Origin: an uncultured Eubacteriales bacterium
GTDB lineage: Bacteria; Bacillota; Clostridia; Oscillospirales; Oscillospiraceae
Reading direction: 5' to 3'
Length of the DNA: 10,552 nucleotides
Assembly (NCBI GenBank): GCA_905202605.1
Contig: CAJKSU010000088.1
Coordinates: forward strand, 1 to 10,552
Within the stretch, counting starts at the first letter, position 1, and every line of letters starts with the position of its first letter. Under the pieces are notes generated by a model, which had not been told where the DNA came from, searched no databases, and saw nothing but the letters and a program-made list of their open reading frames with translations. This document shows, in pieces, positions 1-5,332 of this stretch. A program made the position numbers and the translations under genes.

Positions 1-141
1 AACGGATTTGAGGGTCGTGGTTTTTCCCGCACCGTTATGCCCGATAAAGCCGTATATTTCACCGGGGGCGATGTGCAGACTCAGGTCATCCACGGCCTTT
101 TTGTCCCCATAGGTTTTGGTGAGATGGGAGATGTTCAGCAT
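1..141 (-). CDS. ABC transporter ATP-binding protein, N-terminal 47 residues (cut by window edge)
   Basis: This is the start of a nucleotide-binding subunit of an ABC transporter, reading leftward and leaving the window after 47 codons. The translation begins MLNISHLTKTYGDKKAVDDL, and the Walker A P-loop GHNGAGKTT lies at residues 34-42. The form (short N-terminus, 'TKTYG', 'IYGFIGHNGAGKTT') is that of the drug/antibiotic/bacitracin-type exporter ATPases (CcmA/BcrA-like) rather than the Opp-type ATPases further right. The start is chosen because an AAAGGAGG sits 8 bases upstream of the ATG, and because an ATG 5 bases further upstream, in another frame, hits a stop after two codons. A near-consensus promoter lies about 55 bases upstream of the start. 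A partner permease would be expected beyond the left edge. The substrate cannot be told from this fragment. Confidence 0.93.
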   Translation of the reverse strand, partial: MLNISHLTKTYGDKKAVDDLSLHIAPGEIYGFIGHNGAGKTTTLKSV

Positions 142-186
142 TGCATGCTCCTCCTTTATAATTGGAATTGCTTCGCTCCTATACGA

Positions 187-224
187 AACAATGTTATGAT
201 AGAAGGAAATACCGGGTTTGTCAA
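187..224 (-). promoter_or_regulatory. Sigma-A promoter for the ABC ATPase gene, with a small palindrome near the start point
   Basis: Reading the minus strand, TTGACA (224-219) is separated by exactly 17 bases from TATCAT (201-196): a perfect -35 box and a 5/6 -10 box. Transcription should start near position 189, giving a leader of about 48 bases before the ATPase ATG. A perfect odd palindrome, AACA-T-TGTT (195-187), lies right over the predicted start point and could be part of a repressor site; that role is inference. The -35 box begins 8 bases after the terminator stem of the neighbouring XRE gene, so the two signals are packed together. Confidence 0.8.
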
Positions 225-270
225 TGATAAAAGCAGGCAGCGCCGGACTCATGGAATGGCGCTGCCTGCT
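224..270 (-). terminator. Rho-independent terminator of the XRE gene
   Basis: Two perfect 13-base inverted arms (270-258 and 244-232, AGCAGGCAGCGCC against its complement) with a 13-base loop form a GC-rich hairpin. It starts 5 bases after the TAG of the XRE gene. On the minus strand the stem is followed by TTTATCATT, a short imperfect T tract. On the plus strand there is no T tract, so the hairpin belongs to the leftward transcript. Because the promoter of the ATPase gene begins immediately afterwards, the hairpin should keep XRE transcription from running into the ABC gene, although the weak T tract may leak. Confidence 0.75.
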
Positions 271-274
271 GCCT

Positions 275-517
275 CTATTTAATTTCCTGATCCAGAGTAT
301 CAAACTCCGGGGTGGAGAAAAATTCCCCCAGCGTAATGCCCAGACCATCGCACAGAAGCTTAATGGTCAGCAGCTTTGGGTTCTGGCTTTTTCCGTAGAG
401 AATGTTCTTGATGCTGGAGGGCGGCAGGGCGCAGAGCGCAGCCAGACGATTGATGCTGAGATTCTGCTCTCCGCATAGCTGTAGAATCCTGTTTTTTACG
501 GCGGTGATAGTGTCCAT
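275..517 (-). CDS. Small XRE-family helix-turn-helix transcriptional regulator
   Basis: An 80-residue protein that is essentially one Cro/C1-type helix-turn-helix domain. Residues about 8-70 fit the XRE pattern: 'RILQLCGEQNLSINRLAALC' (helices 1-2), 'LPPSSIKNILYGKSQNPKL' (recognition helix and the turn after it), then 'LLCDGLGITLGEFF' (helices 4-5). The last ten residues are an acidic tail with no sensor domain, so any signal must act through dimerisation, a partner protein or expression level. GGAGG lies 7 bases before the ATG, which fixes the start. The gene has its own likely promoter (583-606), a 6+6 inverted repeat in its leader that could be an autoregulatory site, and a terminator 5 bases after its stop. 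Its neighbours are an exporter-type ABC ATPase downstream on the same strand and an unknown small gene facing away; regulating one of these is plausible but not shown. The family assignment is firm and the target is unknown. Confidence 0.9.
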   Translation of the reverse strand: MDTITAVKNRILQLCGEQNLSINRLAALCALPPSSIKNILYGKSQNPKLLTIKLLCDGLGITLGEFFSTPEFDTLDQEIK

Positions 518-534
518 TTGATGGCCTCCGAACG

Positions 535-552
535 TTCTATTTATTCATAGAA
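535..552. promoter_or_regulatory. Inverted repeat in the XRE leader, possible autoregulatory operator
   Basis: TTCTAT (535-540) and ATAGAA (547-552) are a perfect 6-base inverted repeat around a 6-base centre. It lies between the predicted XRE promoter (578-606) and the XRE start codon (517). XRE regulators commonly bind such dyads near their own promoters, so an operator is a reasonable guess. A 6-base AT-rich dyad can also arise by chance. Confidence 0.3.
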
Positions 553-577
553 TATCCGAAAAGACTGGACATAATAG

Positions 578-606
578 GCTATACATGCTACCATTGCCTT
601 GGACAA
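578..606 (-). promoter_or_regulatory. Likely promoter of the XRE gene
   Basis: On the minus strand TTGTCC (606-601) and TATAGC (583-578) are 17 bases apart. Each box matches the sigma-A consensus at 4 of 6 positions, so the promoter is only moderate. It gives a leader of about 55 bases ahead of the XRE ATG at 517. An alternative -10, TATTAT, lies a few bases downstream but has a poorer -35 box. Confidence 0.4.
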
Positions 607-670
607 GGTTGAAAATAAGTAGGGAGGGGGAATTGTAAACCAAAAGATTGCTTGAAATTTACAGTATTGG

Positions 671-699
671 TTGCAAGATGGGGAAGTATGTGGTATACT
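671..699 (+). promoter_or_regulatory. Sigma-A promoter of the 75-residue gene
   Basis: TTGCAA (671-676), a 17-base spacer, and TATACT (694-699) form a good housekeeping promoter (4/6 and 5/6 matches). The start point would be near 706, leaving about 57 bases of leader before the ATG at 763. The promoter faces away from the XRE promoter, with roughly 65 bases between the two -35 boxes, so both could share a regulator bound in 607-670. Confidence 0.7.
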
Positions 700-762
700 C
701 AGACAGGTTGTTCGGACGAGTTCAGACGTCAGAGATGAAAACAACATGAGAGGACGTATGCT

Positions 763-990
763 ATGATTGACTACAAAAAGATGTACGCAATACTTTGCGG
801 TGCAGTGGATGAGGTGATTGAACCTCTGGAACAGATTCCTATGGCCAGATCGGCGGCAGGGATCCTGCGGGAGGCACTGCTTCAGGCGGAGGATGTTTAT
901 ATTGATTCCAGTACATATTCCAAGGATCAAGAGGAGCTTCGGCTGCTGGAGCTGGACGGGGGAGCGGCAGAAATTGTATCCACACCATAA
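763..990 (+). CDS. Hypothetical 75-residue acidic protein
   Basis: A short protein beginning MIDYKKMYAILCGAVDEVIE, rich in Glu, Asp, Leu and Ala, with no signal peptide or membrane segment. Residues about 5-48 look helical and amphipathic (heptad-like Leu/Ile/Val spacing), with an 'AGILREALLQAEDVYID' stretch. It resembles the small conserved hypothetical proteins common in clostridial genomes, but no named family is recognised. The case for a real gene is strong for its size: AGAGGA 8 bases before the ATG, a good promoter at 671-699, a stop at 988-990, and a strong hairpin beginning ten bases after the stop. It therefore looks like a single-gene transcription unit. Longer frames on the opposite strand over the same bases lack RBS and domain support. 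The function is unknown; a role with the divergent XRE regulator is possible but not shown. Confidence 0.68.
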   Translation: MIDYKKMYAILCGAVDEVIEPLEQIPMARSAAGILREALLQAEDVYIDSSTYSKDQEELRLLELDGGAAEIVSTP

Positions 991-999
991 AGAAATACG

Positions 1000-1036
1000 G
1001 AAAGCGGGACGCCCATTTGGGTGTCCCGCTTTCGTT
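1000..1036 (+). terminator. Strong hairpin after the 75-residue gene, probable terminator
   Basis: Arms at 1000-1014 and 1019-1033 pair over 15 base pairs (one G-U) around the tetraloop ATTT. The core is GC-rich and the foot is GAAA/TTTC. The hairpin starts ten bases after the stop codon. The trailing T tract is poor (GTTGTAA follows), so termination may be incomplete, or it may use the T's in the foot. The nearly symmetric stem would be just as strong for leftward transcription. Confidence 0.6.
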
Positions 1037-1055
1037 GTAAGGAGAAAAGAGGAGA

Positions 1056-1121
1056 ATGAAAAACATGAAAAATCTATATGATGCACCGCAGCGCTTGCTG
1101 TCCTTCTTTGGATGCTCTTAG
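1056..1121 (+). CDS. Possible 21-residue peptide ORF with a good ribosome binding site
   Basis: Two in-frame ATGs (1056 and 1065) open a 21- or 18-codon frame encoding MKNMKNLYDAPQRLLSFFGC followed by Ser and TAG. The region before it, AAGGAGAAAAGAGGAGA, is purine-rich and contains two Shine-Dalgarno matches; GAGGAG is 10 bases before the second ATG. The product has a basic start, a short hydrophobic stretch (LLSFF) and a Cys near the end. It could be a small regulatory or leader peptide, a decayed gene start, or chance. It sits 23 bases after the hairpin of the 75-residue gene, so expression would need read-through or an unseen promoter. Low confidence. Confidence 0.22.
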   Translation: MKNMKNLYDAPQRLLSFFGCS

Positions 1122-1423
1122 TATAAACGGGGACTATGACGCTGATTTGAATGAAAAGAAAACAGTTTGTGAACGGAGTAGGTTGCGGCTTGCACGCAAA
1201 ACTGCAAAATCCACTGGTTTTCATGAGAATTTAGCGGTTTAATTGGATGAAAGTGCAAGGAAGGAACGCACATGCTTCAAATTCGGCATAATCCCAATAA
1301 AACATATAAAACATGTGGAGATAAGGGGAAAATGACGAAATATGCAAAAATTCTGTAAAAATAACGGGGCGAAATTGTGTCAAATTGAAATAAAAGTACA
1401 AATATTTTGTTCCAAATCCATGA

Positions 1424-1438
1424 GAGTTTCAGAAAGCG
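1424..1438 (+). promoter_or_regulatory. Weak CodY-like motif upstream of the transporter promoter
   Basis: The 15-base stretch at 1424-1438 contains the full core TTTCAGAAA of the CodY consensus AATTTTCWGAAAATT and matches it at 10 of 15 positions. It ends 23 bases before the -35 box of the operon. A second 10/15 match lies at 1347-1361 (core TTCTG). CodY represses peptide-transport operons in many Firmicutes when branched-chain amino acids are plentiful, which would fit. Matches of this quality are common in AT-rich DNA, and the presence of CodY in this organism is not known. Confidence 0.2.
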
Positions 1439-1461
1439 ACACGGCCTATTCATAAAAGGGA

Positions 1462-1490
1462 CTGCAAAAGGAAAGGGAAAACTATATAAT
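1462..1490 (+). promoter_or_regulatory. Promoter of the Opp-type transporter/oxidoreductase operon
   Basis: A perfect TATAAT -10 box (1485-1490) lies 17 bases after CTGCAA (1462-1467), which matches the -35 consensus at 3 of 6 positions. The start point would be near 1497, giving a leader of about 111 bases before the binding-protein ATG at 1608. The poor -35 box suggests that an activator may help. It is the best promoter found for the whole right-hand gene set. Confidence 0.6.
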
Positions 1491-1607
1491 GAATGCATCA
1501 AAGCAGCTCGGTCGTTGCATATGACGCTGCGGCGAAGTGCAAAGCCTGTTCGACCCGGTTTATGAACAAAGTTTTTGCACAATATCATCAAGAATGGAGC
1601 GATAAGA

Positions 1608-3338
1608 ATGAAATGTAAGCTCAAATCCCTGACGGCTCTGGCTATGAGCGCGGCAATGGTTCTGTCCATGGCAGCCTGCGGCTCCGGCGACGGCAGCACG
1701 GCTTCTGCAGCAGGGAGCGCCGCTTCGGCAGCCGGTTCTGCTGCGGCGACCGAAACCACTGCATCCGGCGATCAGAATCTCAACATTCTGCTCGGCGGTA
1801 CGGTCAACAATCTGGATCCCGATGCTTCCTCATGGACCGGTGAGTATCAGATTGTCACCCAGTCTCAGGCAAGCCTGCTGCGGATCGTGACCGATGACAA
1901 CGACAAGGACACCTATGTTGAGGACGGCTGCGAATCCTATGAGGTTTCTGACGACGGCCTCACTTATACCTTCCATCTCCGTGAGAACTACTGGAGCGAC
2001 GGAGAGAAGGTTGTGGCACAGCAGTATGTGGATGCGGCGCTGCGGGCGCTGAATCCGGAGAACGGCTACTCCACCACAGAGTTCCTGCCCATCAAGAATG
2101 CACAGGCCTACTATGACGGCGAGTGCGACGCTTCTGAGCTGGGCGTGAAGGCTGTGGATGACAACACCGTAGAATATACGCTGGAGTCTCCCAACTCTGA
2201 GTTCCTGTACTATGTCGCTTACCGTGCAGGGTATCCCTGCCGTCAGGACGTAATCGACAAGGCAACCTCCACCTACGGCACCAATGTAGATGAGATGGTC
2301 TTCAACGGTCCCTTTAAGGTCACCAGCTGGACGAAGGAAAACAGTGTGACGCTGGAGAAGAACGACAAGTACTGGGATGCCGCAAACGTAAAGCTGGATA
2401 CCGTTACCATGCAGTATGTTGCGGAGCATTCCACGCAGGCTACTCTGTTTGACGCCCAGCAGCTGGACATCGTTCCCTACAACGATGACTACGGCGCAGA
2501 CTGGGAGGCACAGGCTGCTGACGGCAAGATCGACTATGTAAACAAGGTCGGCGCTTACTCCGACTTCCTGGTATACGCCATTGAGAACGGCGGCAAGTCC
2601 GGCCTCATGGGCAACGCTAACATTCGTCAGGCACTGTCTTTGGCTGTGGATCGTCAGGAGCTGTGCGACACTGTTTGGGGCCGCTATGAGCCTGCCTACA
2701 CCTATGTTCCCTCCGCAGTTACCGTTGGCGGCGAAACCTACAACACCGCTGGCGAGGGCAAGGTAAAGGATCTGCAGGCGGAGTATTCCACCGACGAGTC
2801 CCTGCAGGAGCTGTTCAAGAAGGGGCTGGAGGAGCTGGGGAAGGATACCGACCTCAGCGCAGTGACCATCGACTTCGTGGTAGAGGCGGACAATGTTGCC
2901 CGTCAGACTCAGGCCGAGTATCTGGCTCAGACCTGGCAGAACAAGCTGGGCATTCAGGTCAACGTGGATGTGACCACCGACGCCGAGGAGCGTCAGCAGC
3001 AGATGGACTATGACGTGGGCGTCAACGGCTGGGAAGGCGGCGCAAGCCCCTATAACTACCTGTTCGTGGTTAACGTTCCCTACGGCCTGAAATACCTCAC
3101 CGGCGTTTACACCAACGAGCATGTCAATGAGCTGCTGGGGCAGGTTACCAGCATTACCGATGCTGCCAAGCAGGCAGAGATGTTCCATGAGATCGAGGAT
3201 ACGATTCTGGAGGAGGCTGGTGTTGGCCCCCTGTACTTCACTGACATCAAGTTCTTCCAGCAGACCTACGTGAAGGGAATCTACTACACCAACTTTGGCC
3301 CTGAGTATGATTTCAGCCACGCATATATCGAGAAGTAA
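1608..3338 (+). CDS. oppA: Peptide-type ABC transporter substrate-binding lipoprotein (OppA/DppA family)
   Basis: A 576-residue extracellular solute-binding protein of family 5 (SBP_bac_5), which delivers peptides, or sometimes nickel or other small ligands, to an ABC importer. Residues 1-24 are a lipoprotein signal: basic MKCKLK, a hydrophobic stretch, then a lipobox ending MAAC with the lipidated Cys at 24. An Ala/Ser/Gly/Thr-rich linker follows to about residue 58. The mature fold begins with 'NILLGGTVNNLDPDASSW' and includes the family's 'LTYTFHLRENYWSDGEKV' signature; the remainder shows the usual 'NIRQALSLAVDR' segment. ATG 1608 is chosen because GGAG lies 8 bases upstream and the signal peptide starts there; an upstream in-frame TTG at 1575 would add 11 unlikely residues. 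It is first in the operon, followed by a 96-base spacer with a strong stem-loop and then the permeases. Ligand unknown; peptide is most likely from the family and from the ATPase pair. Confidence 0.95.
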   Translation: MKCKLKSLTALAMSAAMVLSMAACGSGDGSTASAAGSAASAAGSAAATETTASGDQNLNILLGGTVNNLDPDASSWTGEYQIVTQSQASLLRIVTDDNDKDTYVEDGCESYEVSDDGLTYTFHLRENYWSDGEKVVAQQYVDAALRALNPENGYSTTEFLPIKNAQAYYDGECDASELGVKAVDDNTVEYTLESPNSEFLYYVAYRAGYPCRQDVIDKATSTYGTNVDEMVFNGPFKVTSWTKENSVTLEKNDKYWDAANVKLDTVTMQYVAEHSTQATLFDAQQLDIVPYNDDYGADWEAQAADGKIDYVNKVGAYSDFLVYAIENGGKSGLMGNANIRQALSLAVDRQELCDTVWGRYEPAYTYVPSAVTVGGETYNTAGEGKVKDLQAEYSTDESLQELFKKGLEELGKDTDLSAVTIDFVVEADNVARQTQAEYLAQTWQNKLGIQVNVDVTTDAEERQQQMDYDVGVNGWEGGASPYNYLFVVNVPYGLKYLTGVYTNEHVNELLGQVTSITDAAKQAEMFHEIEDTILEEAGVGPLYFTDIKFFQQTYVKGIYYTNFGPEYDFSHAYIEK

Positions 3339-3392
3339 GAATCCGAGAAGCTCGATTCTGACACAATCAGGCAGGGGGCGACCCCTGTCTGA
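3338..3392 (+). promoter_or_regulatory. Intercistronic stem-loops between binding-protein and permease genes
   Basis: Two hairpins lie in tandem after the binding-protein stop. The first (3338-3359) is weak: AGAATC pairs with GATTCT, and GAG with CTC across a one-base bulge. The second is strong: arms 3367-3377 and 3382-3392 pair over 11 base pairs (one G-U) closed by the tetraloop GCGA, a stable GNRA loop. No T run follows, so full termination is unlikely. Stem-loops in this place are known in ABC importer operons, where they stabilise the upstream message or trim read-through so that binding protein is made in excess over the membrane subunits. That role is inferred here. Confidence 0.65.
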
Positions 3393-3434
3393 CTGCATAT
3401 TGCCCAAAGTTTAAAGAAAAGGCAGTTGTTACTT

Positions 3435-4391
3435 ATGATAAAATACATTTTCCGCCGTTTTCTGGAGCTGCTGGTGGCACTGTTTCTGATCGCCACGGCA
3501 ACGTTTTTCCTGACTGCGGCGGCTCCGGGCGACCCGCTGGCCTCCCGTACCATGTCCCTGCCTCAGGCGTCGAGAGACGCCATGTATGCCAAATACGGCT
3601 TGGACAAGCCCCTGATGCAGCGCTACGTGATCACCATGAAGGGCATGCTCCACGGGGATTTTGGCGAATCTGTGGTCTATGAGGGGCAGACCCTACAGGA
3701 TATCATCCGGGAAAAGCTCCCGGTATCGGCCCGGCTGGGGCTCCAGTCCCTGATTTTCGGCGTGCTGGTGGGGCTGCTTTTGGGCGTGATCGCCGCAGTC
3801 AAGCGGGATACATGGATTGACCGAACCATTGTGGTGTTTGCGGTGCTGCTGATGAGCGTGCCGGAGCTGGTATTGGGTCTGGTGTTCCAGAAGTACTTTG
3901 CCGGTACGCTGAACTGGTTCCCGGTCATCGGCTGGCCCTCCGGCAAGGAGCTGTGGTTCGGCGGCTGGAAGTATACCATTCTCCCCATGCTGTCCGGGGC
4001 GCTGCTGCACATCGCAACCTATTCCCGACTGCTGAAAACCTCCATTCTGGACGTACTGGATCAGGACTACATCCTCACTGCACGCTCCAAGGGGCTCTCT
4101 GAGCCGAAGATTGTATGGAGCCACATTATGCGCAACTCCTTTATTCCCATTGTGACCCGGCTGCCCGTGTCCATGGCGACCTGCATCACCGGCTCCTTCA
4201 TCATTGAGAAGATCTTCTCCATTCCCGGCATCGCCGCCTATTATATCGAGGCGGTGTCCGCCAACGATCTATCCATTGTACTGGGAGAAACGGTGTTTAT
4301 CGCCGCCCTGTTTATTGTTGTGGTATTCCTGACGGATATCCTCTATACGGTGGTAGATCCCAGAATCCGGATTCAAGGAGGGAAACGATAA
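3435..4391 (+). CDS. oppB: Peptide-type ABC transporter permease (OppB/DppB family)
   Basis: A 318-residue inner-membrane subunit of the importer, close to the usual length for this family. It opens MIKYIFRRFLELLVALFLIA with the first transmembrane helix at about residues 9-30, followed by the typical periplasmic 'APGDP' motif. Further hydrophobic helices lie near 100-121, 131-155, 183-200, 238-258 and 284-308. The cytoplasmic EAA-type coupling loop that contacts the ATPases is at about 210-238 ('TARSKGLSEPKIVWSHIMRN'). ATG 3435 is preferred because MIKYIFRR is the standard opening. A TTG nine bases earlier is in frame but too close to the AAGG. The Shine-Dalgarno sequence is poor (AAGG, 12 bases away), which would keep translation below that of the binding protein. 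The TAA overlaps the next ATG by one base, so the two permeases are translationally linked. Confidence 0.95.
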   Translation: MIKYIFRRFLELLVALFLIATATFFLTAAAPGDPLASRTMSLPQASRDAMYAKYGLDKPLMQRYVITMKGMLHGDFGESVVYEGQTLQDIIREKLPVSARLGLQSLIFGVLVGLLLGVIAAVKRDTWIDRTIVVFAVLLMSVPELVLGLVFQKYFAGTLNWFPVIGWPSGKELWFGGWKYTILPMLSGALLHIATYSRLLKTSILDVLDQDYILTARSKGLSEPKIVWSHIMRNSFIPIVTRLPVSMATCITGSFIIEKIFSIPGIAAYYIEAVSANDLSIVLGETVFIAALFIVVVFLTDILYTVVDPRIRIQGGKR

Positions 4392-5320
4392 TGGAAGCGA
4401 CAAAAGCCACCCTCAGACCTGAGGATTTTGAGATCATTCAGAACCGGAAGTCCCAAGGGGATCAGCTGGTGCGGGAGCCGGTGACCTACTGGAAGGACGC
4501 ATGGCGGCGGCTGAAAAAGAACAAGATCGCCATGGGCTCTCTGTTTGTGCTGTTCCTGTTTCTGATTATGGTAATCATCGGACCGTATATCCGCGGCTAT
4601 GACTACATCACCTCGGCACCCCAGTATAAAAATGCCGACATGAGCGCCCAGTTCTGGCTGGGAGCCGACGCGCTGGGCCGCGACCTGTTTTCACGGCTTT
4701 GGGTCGGCACACGGGTGTCCTTTCTGGTAGCGCTGAGCTGCACCGCCATTCAGGTGGTGATAGGATGTCTCTACGGCAGCATTATGGCCTACTTCGGCGG
4801 CATTGTGGATGAGATCATGATGCGCATTCTGGAGATCATCACAGCGATTCCCAGCCTGCTGGTGACCATTCTGATTATGATTGCCATGGGCAACAGCGCG
4901 GTATCCCTGCTCATCGCCCTGTGCATCGCCTCCTGGTGCCAGACTGCCCGCGTGGTGCGCGGACAGATCATGCAGCTCCGGGAATCCGAATATGTCATGG
5001 CGGCGGAGGCACTGGGCGAGCGCCCGCTGAAGATCATTGTCCGTCATCTGCTGCCCAACATCATGGGCATTCTGATCCTGGAGGTTGCTACTGCAATCCC
5101 CGGCTACATCTTTCAGGAGGCCGGCCTGAGCTTTATCGGCCTTGGGCTGAAGGCTCCGTCCATCAGTCTTGGTTTGCTGATCTCCAGCGGACAGGCCGTG
5201 ATGAATTCCCATGTGAATCAGCTGATCTTCCCGGCTCTGGTACTGTGCATTATGGTACTTGCCTTCAATCTGCTGGGCGATGGCCTGCGCAATGCGCTGG
5301 ATCCCAAGTTCCGGAAGTAA
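4391..5320 (+). CDS. oppC: Peptide-type ABC transporter permease (OppC/DppC family)
   Basis: The second membrane subunit, 309 residues. A cytoplasmic N-terminal tail (1-45, with 'YWKDAWRRLKKNKIAMGSL', the OppC_N signature) leads into helix 1 at about 46-65. A periplasmic segment ends in the hallmark 'FWLGADALGRDLFSRLWVGTRVS'. The transmembrane domain follows, with the EAA coupling loop at about 198-222 ('SEYVMAAEALGERPLKIIV'). The 3' end 'NLLGDGLRNALDPKFRK' is the classic family ending. GGAGGG lies 8 bases upstream, inside the end of the preceding permease gene, and the start codon shares one base with its stop. The ATPase gene begins 12 bases downstream. Family and role are clear; the substrate is not. 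Confidence 0.96.
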   Translation: MEATKATLRPEDFEIIQNRKSQGDQLVREPVTYWKDAWRRLKKNKIAMGSLFVLFLFLIMVIIGPYIRGYDYITSAPQYKNADMSAQFWLGADALGRDLFSRLWVGTRVSFLVALSCTAIQVVIGCLYGSIMAYFGGIVDEIMMRILEIITAIPSLLVTILIMIAMGNSAVSLLIALCIASWCQTARVVRGQIMQLRESEYVMAAEALGERPLKIIVRHLLPNIMGILILEVATAIPGYIFQEAGLSFIGLGLKAPSISLGLLISSGQAVMNSHVNQLIFPALVLCIMVLAFNLLGDGLRNALDPKFRK

Positions 5321-5332
5321 GGGGAGGACAAC

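Larger units (their letters stand above)
1122..1607. other. AT-rich non-coding stretch ahead of the transporter operon
   Basis: No frame here has both a plausible RBS and recognisable protein similarity. The stretch is visibly AT-richer than the operon, especially 1300-1420. It contains the operon promoter (1462-1490), two weak CodY-like motifs (1347-1361, 1424-1438) and a leader of about 110 bases. The leader has a 7-base inverted repeat, GTGCAAA (1537-1543) with TTTGCAC (1574-1580), which would close a 30-base loop. A bulged CAGTTT/AAACTG stem can be drawn near 1160-1205. No known riboswitch or T-box consensus was recognised. A 53-codon frame at 1081-1242 has no RBS and is not called. Confidence 0.5.

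Noticed and set aside
541..1224. 227-codon minus-strand frame between the XRE gene and the operon
   Set aside because: It overlaps two promoters, the terminator hairpin and the 75-residue gene. It has no RBS, an erratic composition and no domains.
1081..1242. 53-codon plus-strand frame (MHRSACCPSLDALSINGDYD...)
   Set aside because: There is no Shine-Dalgarno sequence before its ATG, the composition is unlike a known protein, and it overlaps the better-supported 21-codon frame.
1575..1607. Upstream TTG start for the binding protein
   Set aside because: It would add 11 residues ahead of a normal lipoprotein signal, and no RBS fits; ATG 1608 has GGAG at 8 bases.
1497..1607. Riboswitch or T-box in the operon leader
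   Set aside because: Only a 7-base inverted repeat with a 30-base loop is visible; no T-box (AGGGTGGNACCGCG-like) or known riboswitch core was found.
1277..1759. 160-codon minus-strand frame over the operon leader
   Set aside because: The Ala-rich start is the reverse of the binding-protein linker, and the rest covers AT-rich non-coding DNA including the operon promoter. No RBS was seen.
1721..1782. Short direct repeats coding Ala-Ser-Ala-Ala-Gly-Ser in the lipoprotein linker
   Set aside because: Low-complexity linkers after the lipidated Cys are routine in clostridial binding proteins. This is not a mobile or regulatory repeat.
1830..3407. 525-codon open frame on the minus strand across the binding-protein gene
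   Set aside because: It lies antisense to a clear SBP_bac_5 gene, has no RBS or domain pattern, and its Leu/Val/Gly-rich text is the mirror of GC-biased codons.
3426..3434. TTG start for the first permease
   Set aside because: It lies only 3 bases from the AAGG, and MIKYIFRR from ATG 3435 is the family's usual opening.
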